A stretch of 37,721 bases of DNA. Source: JAJFTV01 sp964532655. GTDB taxonomy: Bacteria; Chloroflexota; Anaerolineae; Anaerolineales; Anaerolineaceae. The position numbers were made by a program, and so were the translations under genes. How positions within the stretch are numbered: the stretch's first letter is position 1; the number at the start of each line of letters is the position of its first letter. The notes under the pieces were generated by a model. That model worked only from the letters and a program-made list of their open reading frames with translations. It was not told where the DNA came from and searched no databases. Below are positions 14,320 through 22,899 of this stretch, piece after piece. The stretch lies in contig CAZHMZ010000014.1 of assembly GCA_964532655.1 (NCBI GenBank), forward strand, positions 1 to 37,721. Reading direction: 5' to 3'.

Positions 14320-15273
14320 TTAATCACCGCCTGTCGAACTGACCTGCAGAAAGATTTCTTCCAGCGTGGGGCGAACCCACTGCATCCGCTCCAGCACCAG
14401 ACCGTGTTCCACCACCAGCGGCAGAACAGCTTGTTTGGCAGCCGGGATATCGTTGACCGTGATGCGCACAGAACTCGTTTCAACATTTACGGTTTCCACC
14501 CACGGCAGCAGCCTGATCTTCTTCAAAAATCCATCCAATGCCTCAGGTTTGGCGTTGTCTACTTCCAGCAGAACCACATTGGCCTGGTAACGCGAAATCA
14601 ATTCAGCCTGGCTGGTTTCAAACAGCAAAACGCCCTCATGGATCACCCCCACCCAATCGCTGATGCGTTCCACATCCGCCAGAATGTGGCTGGAGAGAAA
14701 AATGGTGGTCTGGCCGCGCAGCGCGCTGAGCAGTTCCAGCACTTCATACCGGCCGGCCGGGTCGAGTGAACTGGTGGGCTCATCCAGCAGCAAAACCGGC
14801 GGACGGTGGATCAACGCCTGCGCAATGCCCAGCCGTTGCAGCATGCCGCCTGAAAACCCGCTGATCTGCCGCCGGGCTGCCTTTTGCAGCCCCACCTGCT
14901 GAAGGCACTCGGCAATGCGATTTTTGTGCTCACCCACGGGCACTTCAAACAGCCCCAGCACATACGACAGATACTCCTGCGCGGTCATCCAGCCGTAAAA
15001 AGAAGCGGTCTGTGGCAGATATCCGTACTGCCGGTGCGAGAGGTCGTGCCCGTTGGTGGTTTCCACACCGTTGATCCAGGCGTGTCCGCTGGTGGGGTGC
15101 GCCAGACCGGTCAACAGGCGCATGGTGGTGGTTTTTCCGGCGCCGTTGCGGCCCAAAAATCCAAAAATGATCCCCTGCGGGACGGAGAGATTCAGGTCGG
15201 TCAGAGCGTGTACCTCACCGTACTGTTTGGTCAGGCCTTCGCAGCGAATAGCCGGTTGGCTTTGTGACAGCAT
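14320..15273 (-). CDS. ABC-2 type exporter ATPase
   Basis: A 317-residue ABC ATPase. Walker A is GRNGAGKTT (41-49), the Q-loop region is YLPQTASFYGWMTAQEYL, the signature is FSGGMLQRLGIAQAL, Walker B with catalytic Glu is VLLLDEPTSSLDP, and the switch His lies in SSHILADVE. About 100 further residues form the C-terminal extension usual for this exporter class. It powers the adjacent YhfC/ABC-2 permease; the cargo is unknown. The ATG at 15271-15273 comes one base after the stop of the small membrane protein and has GAGGAAG upstream; an earlier in-frame start at 15300 would overlap that gene. Confidence 0.95.
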   Translation of the reverse strand: MLSQSQPAIRCEGLTKQYGEVHALTDLNLSVPQGIIFGFLGRNGAGKTTTMRLLTGLAHPTSGHAWINGVETTNGHDLSHRQYGYLPQTASFYGWMTAQEYLSYVLGLFEVPVGEHKNRIAECLQQVGLQKAARRQISGFSGGMLQRLGIAQALIHRPPVLLLDEPTSSLDPAGRYEVLELLSALRGQTTIFLSSHILADVERISDWVGVIHEGVLLFETSQAELISRYQANVVLLEVDNAKPEALDGFLKKIRLLPWVETVNVETSSVRITVNDIPAAKQAVLPLVVEHGLVLERMQWVRPTLEEIFLQVSSTGGD

Positions 15274-15274
15274 G

Positions 15275-15484
15275 TTATTCTTCCTCGCGCCCCAGCACAA
15301 AATACAGGATCGGCCCGATCAGATTGACCAGGATGATCACGATCGCCCACACCCATTTGGGGCCGCGCGTTCGGGGCCGCTTGATCAGATCCAGGATGGC
15401 AAAGAGCATCAGCCCAAACTGGATGAGGAGGAGCGGGATGAGCAGGGGTAAATATTTCACCAACGTATCCAGAATAGTGTCCAT
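15275..15484 (-). CDS. Small PLDc_N-type two-helix membrane protein
   Basis: A 69-residue membrane protein with two hydrophobic segments (about 11-30 and 43-64) and the pattern LIKRPRTRGPKWVWAIVIILVNLIGPILYFVLGREE. This is the PLDc_N (phospholipase D-nuclease N-terminal) motif, in which W and the NLIGPILYF helix are conserved. Such small proteins are frequent next to ABC-2 exporters and may be accessory subunits. It lies three bases after the regulator gene and one base before the ATPase gene, so it is in the same operon. Confidence 0.85.
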   Translation of the reverse strand: MDTILDTLVKYLPLLIPLLLIQFGLMLFAILDLIKRPRTRGPKWVWAIVIILVNLIGPILYFVLGREEE

Positions 15485-15487
15485 TTT

Positions 15488-16027
15488 CTATTTTTCCTTT
15501 CGTTCGACAGGGAATGTGATCACAGAAAAAAGCTGGCGCTGGCGTTGCGGAGTTTTCTCCTGTGCGCTCAGCCTGATGAGTTCCTGATTCAGCGTTGCAC
15601 CCAGTTGATCCAAATCCGCTTGGGTGGCATAAAACATCATTTCGGTAAAACCCGTCTGATCGGCCAGCATATCCAAATCAATATCTTCGCTTACATAATC
15701 GCTGAAGCGTCTGAGCAGGTAAGAGAGGAAGGATGCGAAATAGCGCTGGTGATCATCCCGGCTGTATTGGGAAAACTCATCCTCGGTCACCGTCAGTCGC
15801 TCGCCGGATGTGTACACCTTTTCATCCACGCCTTTTACCTTGCGGGTCTCCACAATTTGCACCAGGCCGGCATCCAGCAGCGTTTTCAGATGCCGGTAGA
15901 TGGAGGAAACCGGGTACCCGTGCATTTCTTCCGCAATTTGCTGGGTGGTCAACTGTTTGCCCTGCAGTGTTTGCAGCAGGCGGTAGCGCAGCGGATGCAA
16001 AATGAGATCAACTTCTTCTTTTGTCAA
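15488..16027 (-). CDS. ArsR-like winged-helix regulator of the export operon
   Basis: A 179-residue transcription factor. Residues 8-70 form a winged helix (LHPLRYRLLQTLQGKQLTTQQIAEEM...PVSSIYRHLKTLLDAGLVQIVETRKVKG) of the ArsR/HTH_20 type. The C-terminal 100 residues are helical and probably a dimer or ligand domain. The start is TTG at 16025-16027 with GAGG five bases upstream. It is the first gene of the export operon. A perfect 11-bp-arm palindrome (16046-16071) lies just upstream of it and is the likely binding site, so autoregulation is expected. No cysteine metal site is visible. Confidence 0.85.
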   Translation of the reverse strand: MTKEEVDLILHPLRYRLLQTLQGKQLTTQQIAEEMHGYPVSSIYRHLKTLLDAGLVQIVETRKVKGVDEKVYTSGERLTVTEDEFSQYSRDDHQRYFASFLSYLLRRFSDYVSEDIDLDMLADQTGFTEMMFYATQADLDQLGATLNQELIRLSAQEKTPQRQRQLFSVITFPVERKEK

Positions 16028-16045
16028 AATGTCCTCGATTGATTA

Positions 16046-16071
16046 TATTATTATCATTATTGATAATAATA
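16046..16071. promoter_or_regulatory. AT-rich palindrome, likely operator of the ArsR-like regulator
   Basis: The arms 16046-16056 and 16061-16071 (core ATTATTATCA / TGATAATAAT) are perfectly complementary around a 4-base TTAT centre. The site lies about 20 bases before the regulator TTG and some 70 bases before the divergent HAD gene, a position suited to control of both. Confidence 0.6.
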
Positions 16072-16127
16072 ACGAAATATTGTAATTTGTCAAGAGGGGA
16101 TACTGGTTGTGGAAATCAGCTCTGTAT

Positions 16128-16133
16128 TATAAT
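16128..16133 (+). promoter_or_regulatory. -10 box, probably leaderless start of the HAD gene
   Basis: A perfect TATAAT ends seven bases before the A of the ATG at 16140, and there is no Shine-Dalgarno. TTGTGG at 16107-16112 is a possible but closely spaced -35. Confidence 0.45.
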
Positions 16134-16139
16134 TATTCC

Positions 16140-16610
16140 ATGATCGAGCTGAGCATCCCCGGTTGCGGTATCCTGCAACTGAACCACCTGGTGTGCGATG
16201 TAAACGGCACACTGGCGATTGACGGCGAATTGATCATGGGGGTTGTAAAAAGTCTTTCAAAGCTGCGTGACAGATTATCACTGCATCTGCTGACCGCAGA
16301 TACCTATCACCGGCAGGATGAGATCGACAGGGCGCTTAACATTCAATCGGTCCGGCTGGGTCCCGGTCAGGGCGGTGAAGAAAAGGCCGCCTACATTCGC
16401 CATCTGGGAGCCGCCCAGGTGGTGGCGATCGGCCAGGGTGCAAACGATGCTGAGATGCTGCGAGAAGCCGGCCTGGGGATCTGTGTTCTGCCATCGGAGG
16501 GCGCCAGTACCGCGGCGTTACTCGCCGCCGATCTGGTTACGCCGGATATTCAAACCGCGCTGGATCTGCTCGAGAAACCATTAAGGATTGTTGCCACACT
16601 CAGAAAATGA
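16140..16610 (+). CDS. HAD-family phosphatase (soluble P-type-ATPase-like)
   Basis: A 156-residue HAD-fold hydrolase without a cap domain. Motif I is VCDVNGTLA with the nucleophile Asp, motif II is LLTADTY, and motif IV is AIGQGANDAEMLREAGLGICV, matching the GxGxND metal site. The arrangement resembles the catalytic core of P-type ATPases, so it belongs with the soluble P-type-ATPase-like group (COG4087, from memory). The substrate is unknown. The ATG at 16140 is chosen because the in-frame GTG at 16107 lies upstream of a good -10 box. The stop overlaps the start of the next gene (ATGA). Confidence 0.85.
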   Translation: MIELSIPGCGILQLNHLVCDVNGTLAIDGELIMGVVKSLSKLRDRLSLHLLTADTYHRQDEIDRALNIQSVRLGPGQGGEEKAAYIRHLGAAQVVAIGQGANDAEMLREAGLGICVLPSEGASTAALLAADLVTPDIQTALDLLEKPLRIVATLRK

Positions 16611-17917
16611 CCGTACCACGGAGAAAACCATCTTCACGCCGGGATGAACCCGCCCATACGTCTGCCCAACGCCGCAGACGCAGACGGATTCCGCTGTACG
16701 GGGGTCTTGAAGACCGTAACGTGTATCTGGGGAATCTGGCGCACACCGCCGTACCCACCACCGATTTCTTTACCCTGTCACTGCTCAGTGGTGCATTATT
16801 CTCAGCCGCATTCTTTCTCGATTCGCTCACAGCAGGTGCGCGAGCCGTCTTTGTGCTGGCAGCCCTGGCGGCGCCGTTCATGGCTCCGCTGATCGGTCTT
16901 TCTCTTTCCACGGTTTCAGGTTCACTGAGGTTCTTCTTTCACTCGCTGGGCGGTCTGCTGGTGGGCGTTGCGCTGGTTTTTGGAGTCGGGGCGGCGGGGG
17001 GCCTGGCAGCGCGATTGTGGTCTGCACTTGATCAGGCTAACCTCCTACAGGCAGCCGCTTTTTCATGGCCGGATGCAGCCGTACTGGTCGCCGGAGCTGT
17101 TTTTACCGCCATCCGGTTGTACCGCAACCCGCTGCAAAACCCGCGCCTTGCCAGCGCTGCTCTGGCTTATGAACTGTATCTGCCGGTCGCAGTAGCAGCG
17201 TACGGGCTGACAGCCGGATATCCGGAAGTTTTGCAGGCGGGGTTGACCGCTTTTATCCTTCGCCTGTCACTGGCAGTGCTGGTTTCTACCGTGGTTTTCG
17301 ATCTGCAGGGGCTGCGTCGGCGTCTGCGTGAAAACAGCTCGCTATCCGGCAGCATCCTGCTGACCGCACTTGTTTCGATTTTATTTCTTACCGCGGGGAG
17401 TTTCACTCGAGGACAGATGGTCCCCCTGACGGCTGCTCCCACATCCACCAGATACATTCCCGTTTCACAACCGGGGGTGACACCTTCTGAAGTGACACCT
17501 TCTGAGGTGACACCATCTTCTGACCTGCCTGTGCAGAACACCGAAAAACCGGTGATTGCCACATCCACGCCGGACATTGCCCCAACTCAAACCGCATCAC
17601 AGCAGCCGCGCCCCACAATCACCGCTACCGTGACCACCCAACCGACCATCACCCAAACCCCGACCATCACGCCGGAACCCAAACCGTATCTGGCGGTGGT
17701 GAAGGTGAGCGGAGCCGCCGGGGCGTATATCCGCGAGGAGCCGGCCGGGGCGGTGGTCAGTTCGGTGTTGAACGGGTCCTGGGTGGAGATTCAACCGCAG
17801 TTTGCGGAACAAACAGTCAATGACACAATTTGGGTTTTTATTCGTACCGATGATGGTGTTGAGGGTTGGATGATGAAATCCCTGCTGGATATTCGCGCAT
17901 CCACCCCCATGCCATAA
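16607..17917 (+). CDS. DUF389-like membrane protein with Thr/Pro linker and SH3-like tail
   Basis: A 436-residue protein in three parts. Residues 1-30 are strongly basic (RRRRRR). Residues about 50-270 contain seven or so hydrophobic segments, with APFMAPLIGLSLSTVSG resembling the core of DUF389 proteins. A Thr/Pro/Ser-rich linker runs from about 275 to 365 and contains near-perfect 15-base tandem repeats (VTPSE, about 17476-17520). The C-terminal 70 residues (AVVKVSGAAGAYIREEPAGAVVSSVLNGSWVEI...TDDGVEGWMMKSLL) form an SH3-like domain of the kind that binds cell-wall or surface polymers. The start overlaps the HAD stop by four bases. The membrane domain with an outward SH3-like module suggests an envelope role. 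No closer function is recognised. Confidence 0.7.
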   Translation: MTVPRRKPSSRRDEPAHTSAQRRRRRRIPLYGGLEDRNVYLGNLAHTAVPTTDFFTLSLLSGALFSAAFFLDSLTAGARAVFVLAALAAPFMAPLIGLSLSTVSGSLRFFFHSLGGLLVGVALVFGVGAAGGLAARLWSALDQANLLQAAAFSWPDAAVLVAGAVFTAIRLYRNPLQNPRLASAALAYELYLPVAVAAYGLTAGYPEVLQAGLTAFILRLSLAVLVSTVVFDLQGLRRRLRENSSLSGSILLTALVSILFLTAGSFTRGQMVPLTAAPTSTRYIPVSQPGVTPSEVTPSEVTPSSDLPVQNTEKPVIATSTPDIAPTQTASQQPRPTITATVTTQPTITQTPTITPEPKPYLAVVKVSGAAGAYIREEPAGAVVSSVLNGSWVEIQPQFAEQTVNDTIWVFIRTDDGVEGWMMKSLLDIRASTPMP

Positions 17918-17948
17918 TCTCAGACACTATCTTATTTAGGAGCATTTT

Positions 17949-19406
17949 ATGACGATTCATTTTGGAACCGATGGATGGCGGGCTGTCATATCAGACACCT
18001 TCACCTTTACCAATCTACGCCTGGTTGCCCAGGCGATTGCTGATGCCCTTTCCACGGAAACGTGGAACAATGGAGGAAACAGCCTGAACCCCACACCCCA
18101 TACGGTGGTGGTAGGGTATGACACGCGCTTCCTCTCCGACCGGTATGCCATGGATATTGCCCGGGTGATGGCCGGAAACGGGTTCACCGTATATCTGGCC
18201 CAGTCAGACGCCCCCACCCCGGTTATCTCGTATGCGGTTCATCAAATGAAAGCGGTAGGCGGTATCATGATCACCGCATCCCACAATGCACCGCGTTATA
18301 ACGGTGTCAAACTCAAAAATGCTTATGGCAGTTCGGCTTCACCGGATCAATGCCGGCAGGTGGAAGTGTATCTGAACGACAACGAAATGCGTGGCCGCGG
18401 CCCCAACCTGATGGACTTTGACCTGGCGCGCGAGAGCGGGCTGATCCGCCGCTTCAACCCCATCCCGCAGTACTATGAGCACCTGCGCAAGCTGATCGAC
18501 TTTGACGCCATTTCGGAAGACAGGCTGCGCGTGGTGGTTGATTCGATGTACGGCTCGGGACGTGGTGTGATCAAGGGGATTTTACAGGGCACCGGCTGCG
18601 AGGTGCATGAAATCCGCAATGAGCTTAACCCGGGCTTTGGCGGGGTCCACCCGGAACCGATCCCGCGTTATCTGGATGCGTTGGCGGGGGCCATCAGCAT
18701 GGGTCTGGGCAATTTCGGCGTGGCCACCGATGGCGACGCCGACCGTACCGGCGCGATGGACGAACGCTGTAACTTTGTAGATCCGCACAAGATTATGGCG
18801 CTCTCCCTGCGTTATCTGGTAGAAGAACGCGGAATGAGCGGCTCGGTAGTGCGCACAGTTTCCACCAGCCGCATGCTCGATCGGCTGGCAAAACGCTACG
18901 GGCTGCCCATTTATGAAACCCCGGTGGGCTTCAACCACATCTCCGACCAGATGATGCATGACGATGTGTTGATCGGCGGTGAGGAATCGGGCGGTATCTC
19001 CTTCAAGGGGCACATCCCCGAAGGCGACGGTATTCTGATGGGTCTGTTAATTGTGGAGATGGTAGCCAAAAAGCGCACCACTTTACTGGAATTGGTACAG
19101 GATCTGTTAAATGATGTGGGACCGGCATTTTACGAACGCCGCGACCTACGCCTCAGCCATCCTGTAGCCAAAAACGCCATGGTGGAACAGTTGCATGCCA
19201 ACGCACCGGCCAGTATTGGCGGAGAAAGAATCGTGGATATCAGCACCCTGGATGGGGCCAAGTACATCATGTCAGATGATTCCTGGCTGCTCATCCGCCC
19301 GTCCGGCACCGAGCCGGTACTACGGGTATATGCAGAAGGACGCTCGCCTGAGATGCTCAAGGCGCTGATTGGGTATGGTCAACAGGTGGCTGAAAAAGCG
19401 AGCTAA
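17949..19406 (+). CDS. Phosphoglucomutase/phosphomannomutase
   Basis: A 485-residue alpha-D-phosphohexomutase, which moves phosphate between the 1 and 6 positions of glucose or a related sugar and feeds nucleotide-sugar and glycan synthesis. The active-site Ser111 lies in TASHNAPRYNG. The metal loop is DGDADR (261-266), the sugar-specificity loop is GEESGG (344-349), and the phosphate-binding loop is RPSGTEP (450-456). GEESGG suggests glucose and/or mannose forms and does not separate the two. AGGAG precedes the ATG at good distance. The gene is 31 bases after the DUF389-like gene, probably in one operon. Its 3' end overlaps that of the converging LPDTG-protein gene by four bases. Confidence 0.95.
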   Translation: MTIHFGTDGWRAVISDTFTFTNLRLVAQAIADALSTETWNNGGNSLNPTPHTVVVGYDTRFLSDRYAMDIARVMAGNGFTVYLAQSDAPTPVISYAVHQMKAVGGIMITASHNAPRYNGVKLKNAYGSSASPDQCRQVEVYLNDNEMRGRGPNLMDFDLARESGLIRRFNPIPQYYEHLRKLIDFDAISEDRLRVVVDSMYGSGRGVIKGILQGTGCEVHEIRNELNPGFGGVHPEPIPRYLDALAGAISMGLGNFGVATDGDADRTGAMDERCNFVDPHKIMALSLRYLVEERGMSGSVVRTVSTSRMLDRLAKRYGLPIYETPVGFNHISDQMMHDDVLIGGEESGGISFKGHIPEGDGILMGLLIVEMVAKKRTTLLELVQDLLNDVGPAFYERRDLRLSHPVAKNAMVEQLHANAPASIGGERIVDISTLDGAKYIMSDDSWLLIRPSGTEPVLRVYAEGRSPEMLKALIGYGQQVAEKAS

Positions 19407-20044
19407 ACCGTCAGGCGTACTTTCCGAACGAGGAAAATAATCACAACCAGTGCCAGGGCAATTCCCACCAGCCCTGGCATTCCCATTTTATCCGCCAGAC
19501 CGGTATCGGGCAGCGCGGTAGGAGTAGGCGTGATGGTGAGCGTGGCAGTAGGGTCCTGCACGGTAGCCTGAGCCAGAACGGCAGCGGCGGTGGAGGTCTG
19601 AGCAGCAGCTTCAACCTCGGCTCCGATACCGGTTTCGGGCGTATTGGTGGCCGGTGATTCGGTAAACAGGATGATCACAGGTGTCGAAGTGGGTTCTTCG
19701 GTCATGGTGGGAGTGGGGGTGATAATCTCACCGGCCAGCACCACGGCCTGATTGGTTGCCGCCGCGATGGTGGCGGTGTTGTGCGCGTTGATCAGCGCTG
19801 CTTCCTGTAAACGTGAAGACTCCATGCGAGGCAGAACGAAGATGGATAAGAGTGACAGGACGCCAATCATCAGGATAAACAAAACCGCAAGAACGCCGGC
19901 TGCAACCCAAAAATTCCGACTGCCTTTCGGTTTGCGGGGTTTTTCCTTTTTAGGCAAGGGTTCCGGCTGCACCGGCTCCTCTGAATCCTGAAACAGAAAT
20001 TCACTCCCAATCTTCTCAAACGGATCTTCGCTGTTATTCGTCAT
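19403..20044 (-). CDS. Membrane protein with C-terminal LPDTG sorting signal
   Basis: A 213-residue protein. An acidic then basic cytoplasmic N-terminus (1-43) leads to one membrane helix (about 46-70), a Thr/Pro/Ala-rich extracytoplasmic stretch (about 100-175), and then LPDTG followed by a second hydrophobic segment and the basic tail RKVRLTV. The last part is the layout of a sortase substrate: LPxTG, hydrophobic segment, positive tail. A sortase is encoded at 30568-31488. It is the last of eight genes on this strand; GAGGAG is well placed before the ATG. The function of the body is unknown. The low-complexity linker may simply span the cell wall. Confidence 0.7.
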   Translation of the reverse strand: MTNNSEDPFEKIGSEFLFQDSEEPVQPEPLPKKEKPRKPKGSRNFWVAAGVLAVLFILMIGVLSLLSIFVLPRMESSRLQEAALINAHNTATIAAATNQAVVLAGEIITPTPTMTEEPTSTPVIILFTESPATNTPETGIGAEVEAAAQTSTAAAVLAQATVQDPTATLTITPTPTALPDTGLADKMGMPGLVGIALALVVIIFLVRKVRLTV

Positions 20045-20085
20045 GGCAGCTTCTCCTCGACACGGATACCCACCCTGTTACCATT

Positions 20086-21138
20086 TTAGTCCAGAATCTC
20101 CAGATTCACAACCGGTAAAGTAATTTTTTTGTTGTTTTCCAATCGCACCGATGCAATCCTGGCCCGCAGCCCATTGGCAAGCAGCACGGATTCAGGGTAA
20201 ATCATCTCGATCATACCGAGCGAGCTCTGATACGGGTCCTCCATCACCCTCACCATTTTTCCGGCCTGCAACTCGTTCACATCGATCAATGCTTCAGCCG
20301 TTTCAGGTAATGGAATGATGACCTCTGGTGTGACACCCTTGTACCGATCCGGTACGGCGGCATTCAGATAGGCCTCCTTCTTTTCGTTCTCGAATAATAT
20401 CTTTGCAGCCGCCTGGTTGATGCCCGTGCCGGTAAACCCTTCCAGCAAAATCAACGGAAATGGCAGTTGACGCGCCGTATCGATCAATTGAGATGAAATG
20501 CTGCCCAGAATCAGCCCTTTCATGGCCAGTTCAGCGGCAGCCAGCAGGGCTGCCCGCTCGCGGCACTGCCCGGCGATGCCGATCACCCCGCGCAGGCTGC
20601 TATCCATATTTGCCGAACTCAACATGCCACTGCTCTCGGTGTGAATAAACTGGAGCGGGCCGCTATCGACCTTGCCATTGCCCCACCTGCCCTGGATCAG
20701 CGCCCCGGTCACCTCAAGGGTTACTCCGTATTCGGGGATCACATCCACCACCGTACCCGGATACCCCGCCCGCAGCGGAACCGGTGTTTCCTGCAATTCA
20801 TACAACACACGCCCGTGGCTGATCATGATGATCTCACCATCAGCCTTAGCGCGCAGAACACGATTGAAACGCTTTTTGGTTTCCGCCAGCACATCACCTT
20901 TCAACAGCCTGTCCCCTACGTTACGGGTGATCATGCCGCGGCGGAAGCGCTGGTGCGGAATGCCCAAAATGCCTGCCACATCAATCAGGGTGTGTTGGGT
21001 CTGGGGGCAGGATTCGGCGATCACATCGGATGGACTGACCTGCTGGCCCATGAGGACCAGCACATTTCCTTTATCAGGAAGCATGCGGGGTCGGCGAATT
21101 TTTGCCAGGGGATGGATGTGTGTGACTGGTACGAGCAT
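20086..21138 (-). CDS. Conserved protein with barrel-sandwich-like domain, partner of the MutL-like ATPase
   Basis: A 350-residue soluble protein with no signal peptide or membrane segment. I do not recognise a named family. Residues about 70-160 (GDRLLKGDVLAETKKRFNR, ADGEIIMISHGRVLYE, PGTVVDVIPEYGVTLEVTG) have the Gly-turn spacing of biotinyl/lipoyl-type barrel-sandwich hybrids. The middle region (IGIAGQCRERAALLAAAELAMKGLILGSIS and LPFPLILLEGFTGTGI) looks like an alpha/beta domain, and the C-terminal 60 residues look like a small beta barrel. The gene begins 27 bases after the MutL-like gene, so the two products may act together. The start has AAGGA rather far upstream and is moderately certain. 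Confidence 0.55.
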   Translation of the reverse strand: MLVPVTHIHPLAKIRRPRMLPDKGNVLVLMGQQVSPSDVIAESCPQTQHTLIDVAGILGIPHQRFRRGMITRNVGDRLLKGDVLAETKKRFNRVLRAKADGEIIMISHGRVLYELQETPVPLRAGYPGTVVDVIPEYGVTLEVTGALIQGRWGNGKVDSGPLQFIHTESSGMLSSANMDSSLRGVIGIAGQCRERAALLAAAELAMKGLILGSISSQLIDTARQLPFPLILLEGFTGTGINQAAAKILFENEKKEAYLNAAVPDRYKGVTPEVIIPLPETAEALIDVNELQAGKMVRVMEDPYQSSLGMIEMIYPESVLLANGLRARIASVRLENNKKITLPVVNLEILD

Positions 21139-21165
21139 AACCGTCGATTTCCTTTTTCTGTGGCT

Positions 21166-22899
21166 TTACAGACCCAGTTCCTGATTCCATTTTTGCAGCA
21201 GGGCAAACCGTTTTTTTCGGTCGCCGGGCAAACGAATGGGCCGTCCGCGCGTATCGATGACCACCCCGCACGCGCCGCCCTTCACCTGATAGCTACCTGA
21301 ATGTGCTCCGCTGATCGGATCGATGATGGTGCGCCGGTTAGTTTCAATATGAACCCTTGCTTCCTGCCCGTTTCGTACCGGCAGGCGCAGGAGACTGCCC
21401 TTTTGGGCTTCCATCTTGATCGAACTGCCGTCTTCATATTCCAGACGTATCCGCAGAATATCGCTTCCGCTTCGTGAGCGGCTTTCGGGGCAGATGACCG
21501 TACCCAGGCTTTGAAAAGCATCCGATTCCAGCAGTTGAACCGGCAGCAGCGGGTTCACCTGGGCAGCAGCACCCAGTTGCGGCATCAAATTGTTCTGATC
21601 CAGAACAAAGGTGGTCACACCGGTCGGTTGAATTCCGTCCAGCAGCATCAGCATGGCATTCATGGGGCTGGGCGTTTGTGTGAGCGTTGAACCCGAGATC
21701 AGATACGGTTCGCAAAGATAGGGCAGTTTGCCATTCCTGGCGGTCAGTTCCTGCATTCCCAACCGCAGCGCCTGGCGAGCCGCTGCCTGGCTGACGGCCA
21801 GACCCTCGGCGGTGGATGGGATTTGATGCGGGCGTACGCTGATCTGATATAACCGGTCTTGCAGCTCGCTGTCAGCCATCTCAAAGGGGATCCAGCGCGC
21901 AATATCCTCCAGCTTGCTTTTCTGAAGGAGCGTTTCCATTCCGGCGCCCATCCCAAACGGAAGGGTAACCAGGTTCAGCTCGCCGGATCTGGCGCTGGCA
22001 GCCGTGAGCGCCGCCGAACCCAGATCCAGACCCATGACACCCTGTTTGGGGTCGTAGATCTGGCTGAGGAAACGGATCATGCGGCCAAAAGCGTAGGCTG
22101 AAGGCAGGGGTTTAACGCTGCATTTCCCTGCGATCTCCTGCAGACCGTGGTTTTGGTCCAATCGGATTTCGCTGAAGATACGGCTGTACACCTCCAGCGC
22201 CGGGCCGTAATTTTCTTCGGTCAGCGATGGCCGCAAATTGGGTGAAATGCGGATCCGCGTCAATCGCCCCAGGAAATCTTCCACATTTTCCACCAGGGCC
22301 TGATTGCCGCAGTACATCACTACCGGTTTACGTGAATCGCGCAGCACCTGGCACACCAGACCCGCCAGTTCCACCATTTCATACACCGAACGGCTGGCTC
22401 CGCCTTCCGTGCCGCCTGCCAGCAGCAGCAAATCCGGTCGGGCTTCCAGAACTGCATCCAACTGCGCCGCGCGCGGGCGAAGATCGCTCAAACTGATCTT
22501 TTCAACCACTTCGCCGGGCAGCGAGCTGATCAGACGGTTGGCGCTTTCCAGTGAAAAATCATCCAGTAAACCGGCCAGCGCAATTTTGATGCGTGGACCG
22601 GCGGAATGGGTCATGATCAAATGGTCCACCCCACTGCTATCAGGCTGAACCGGCTGCAGCAGCGTCCGTGAGCCACCCAACAGTTTGCGTCCGCAAATCG
22701 CCTGCAGCGCCTGGACCGCCTGAAACACCCCCGTGAGAGCATCGTTGAGCGGCGCTTCAAGCGTGGTGGCGGATTCGCCGGTGGCAATAAACTGGTAAGC
22801 CCCATCCACCACATCAAACAGCGAAGCCCGGGTGGTCATGGTGCCCAAGTCAATTGCCAGCATGGACTGGGCTTTGATTGCTTTTGCATCACTGGTCAT
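21166..22899 (-). CDS. MutL/GlmL-family actin-fold (ASKHA) ATPase
   Basis: A 577-residue protein of the glutamate-mutase MutL (GlmL) family. MLAIDLGTMTTRASLFDVVDG near residue 13 is the phosphate-1 loop and GVMGLDLGSAALTAASA near the middle is the phosphate-2 loop of the actin/Hsp70/sugar-kinase fold. Between them lie LIMTHSAGPRIKIALAGL, LLLAGGTEGG and VVMYCGNQAL, which are family patterns. In clostridia such proteins sit with glutamate mutase, with a proposed chaperone-like role. Here no mutase subunit or B12 protein is near; instead the gene overlaps a six-helix membrane protein gene by four bases and is followed by a barrel-like protein. A role as the ATPase of a membrane complex is an inference from this context. 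Confidence 0.85.
   Translation of the reverse strand: MTSDAKAIKAQSMLAIDLGTMTTRASLFDVVDGAYQFIATGESATTLEAPLNDALTGVFQAVQALQAICGRKLLGGSRTLLQPVQPDSSGVDHLIMTHSAGPRIKIALAGLLDDFSLESANRLISSLPGEVVEKISLSDLRPRAAQLDAVLEARPDLLLLAGGTEGGASRSVYEMVELAGLVCQVLRDSRKPVVMYCGNQALVENVEDFLGRLTRIRISPNLRPSLTEENYGPALEVYSRIFSEIRLDQNHGLQEIAGKCSVKPLPSAYAFGRMIRFLSQIYDPKQGVMGLDLGSAALTAASARSGELNLVTLPFGMGAGMETLLQKSKLEDIARWIPFEMADSELQDRLYQISVRPHQIPSTAEGLAVSQAAARQALRLGMQELTARNGKLPYLCEPYLISGSTLTQTPSPMNAMLMLLDGIQPTGVTTFVLDQNNLMPQLGAAAQVNPLLPVQLLESDAFQSLGTVICPESRSRSGSDILRIRLEYEDGSSIKMEAQKGSLLRLPVRNGQEARVHIETNRRTIIDPISGAHSGSYQVKGGACGVVIDTRGRPIRLPGDRKKRFALLQKWNQELGL

Noticed and set aside
20641..21300. A 219-codon plus-strand open frame over the barrel-like protein gene
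   Set aside because: It spans the junction of two minus-strand genes in a tight operon and has no ribosome binding site or family motif.
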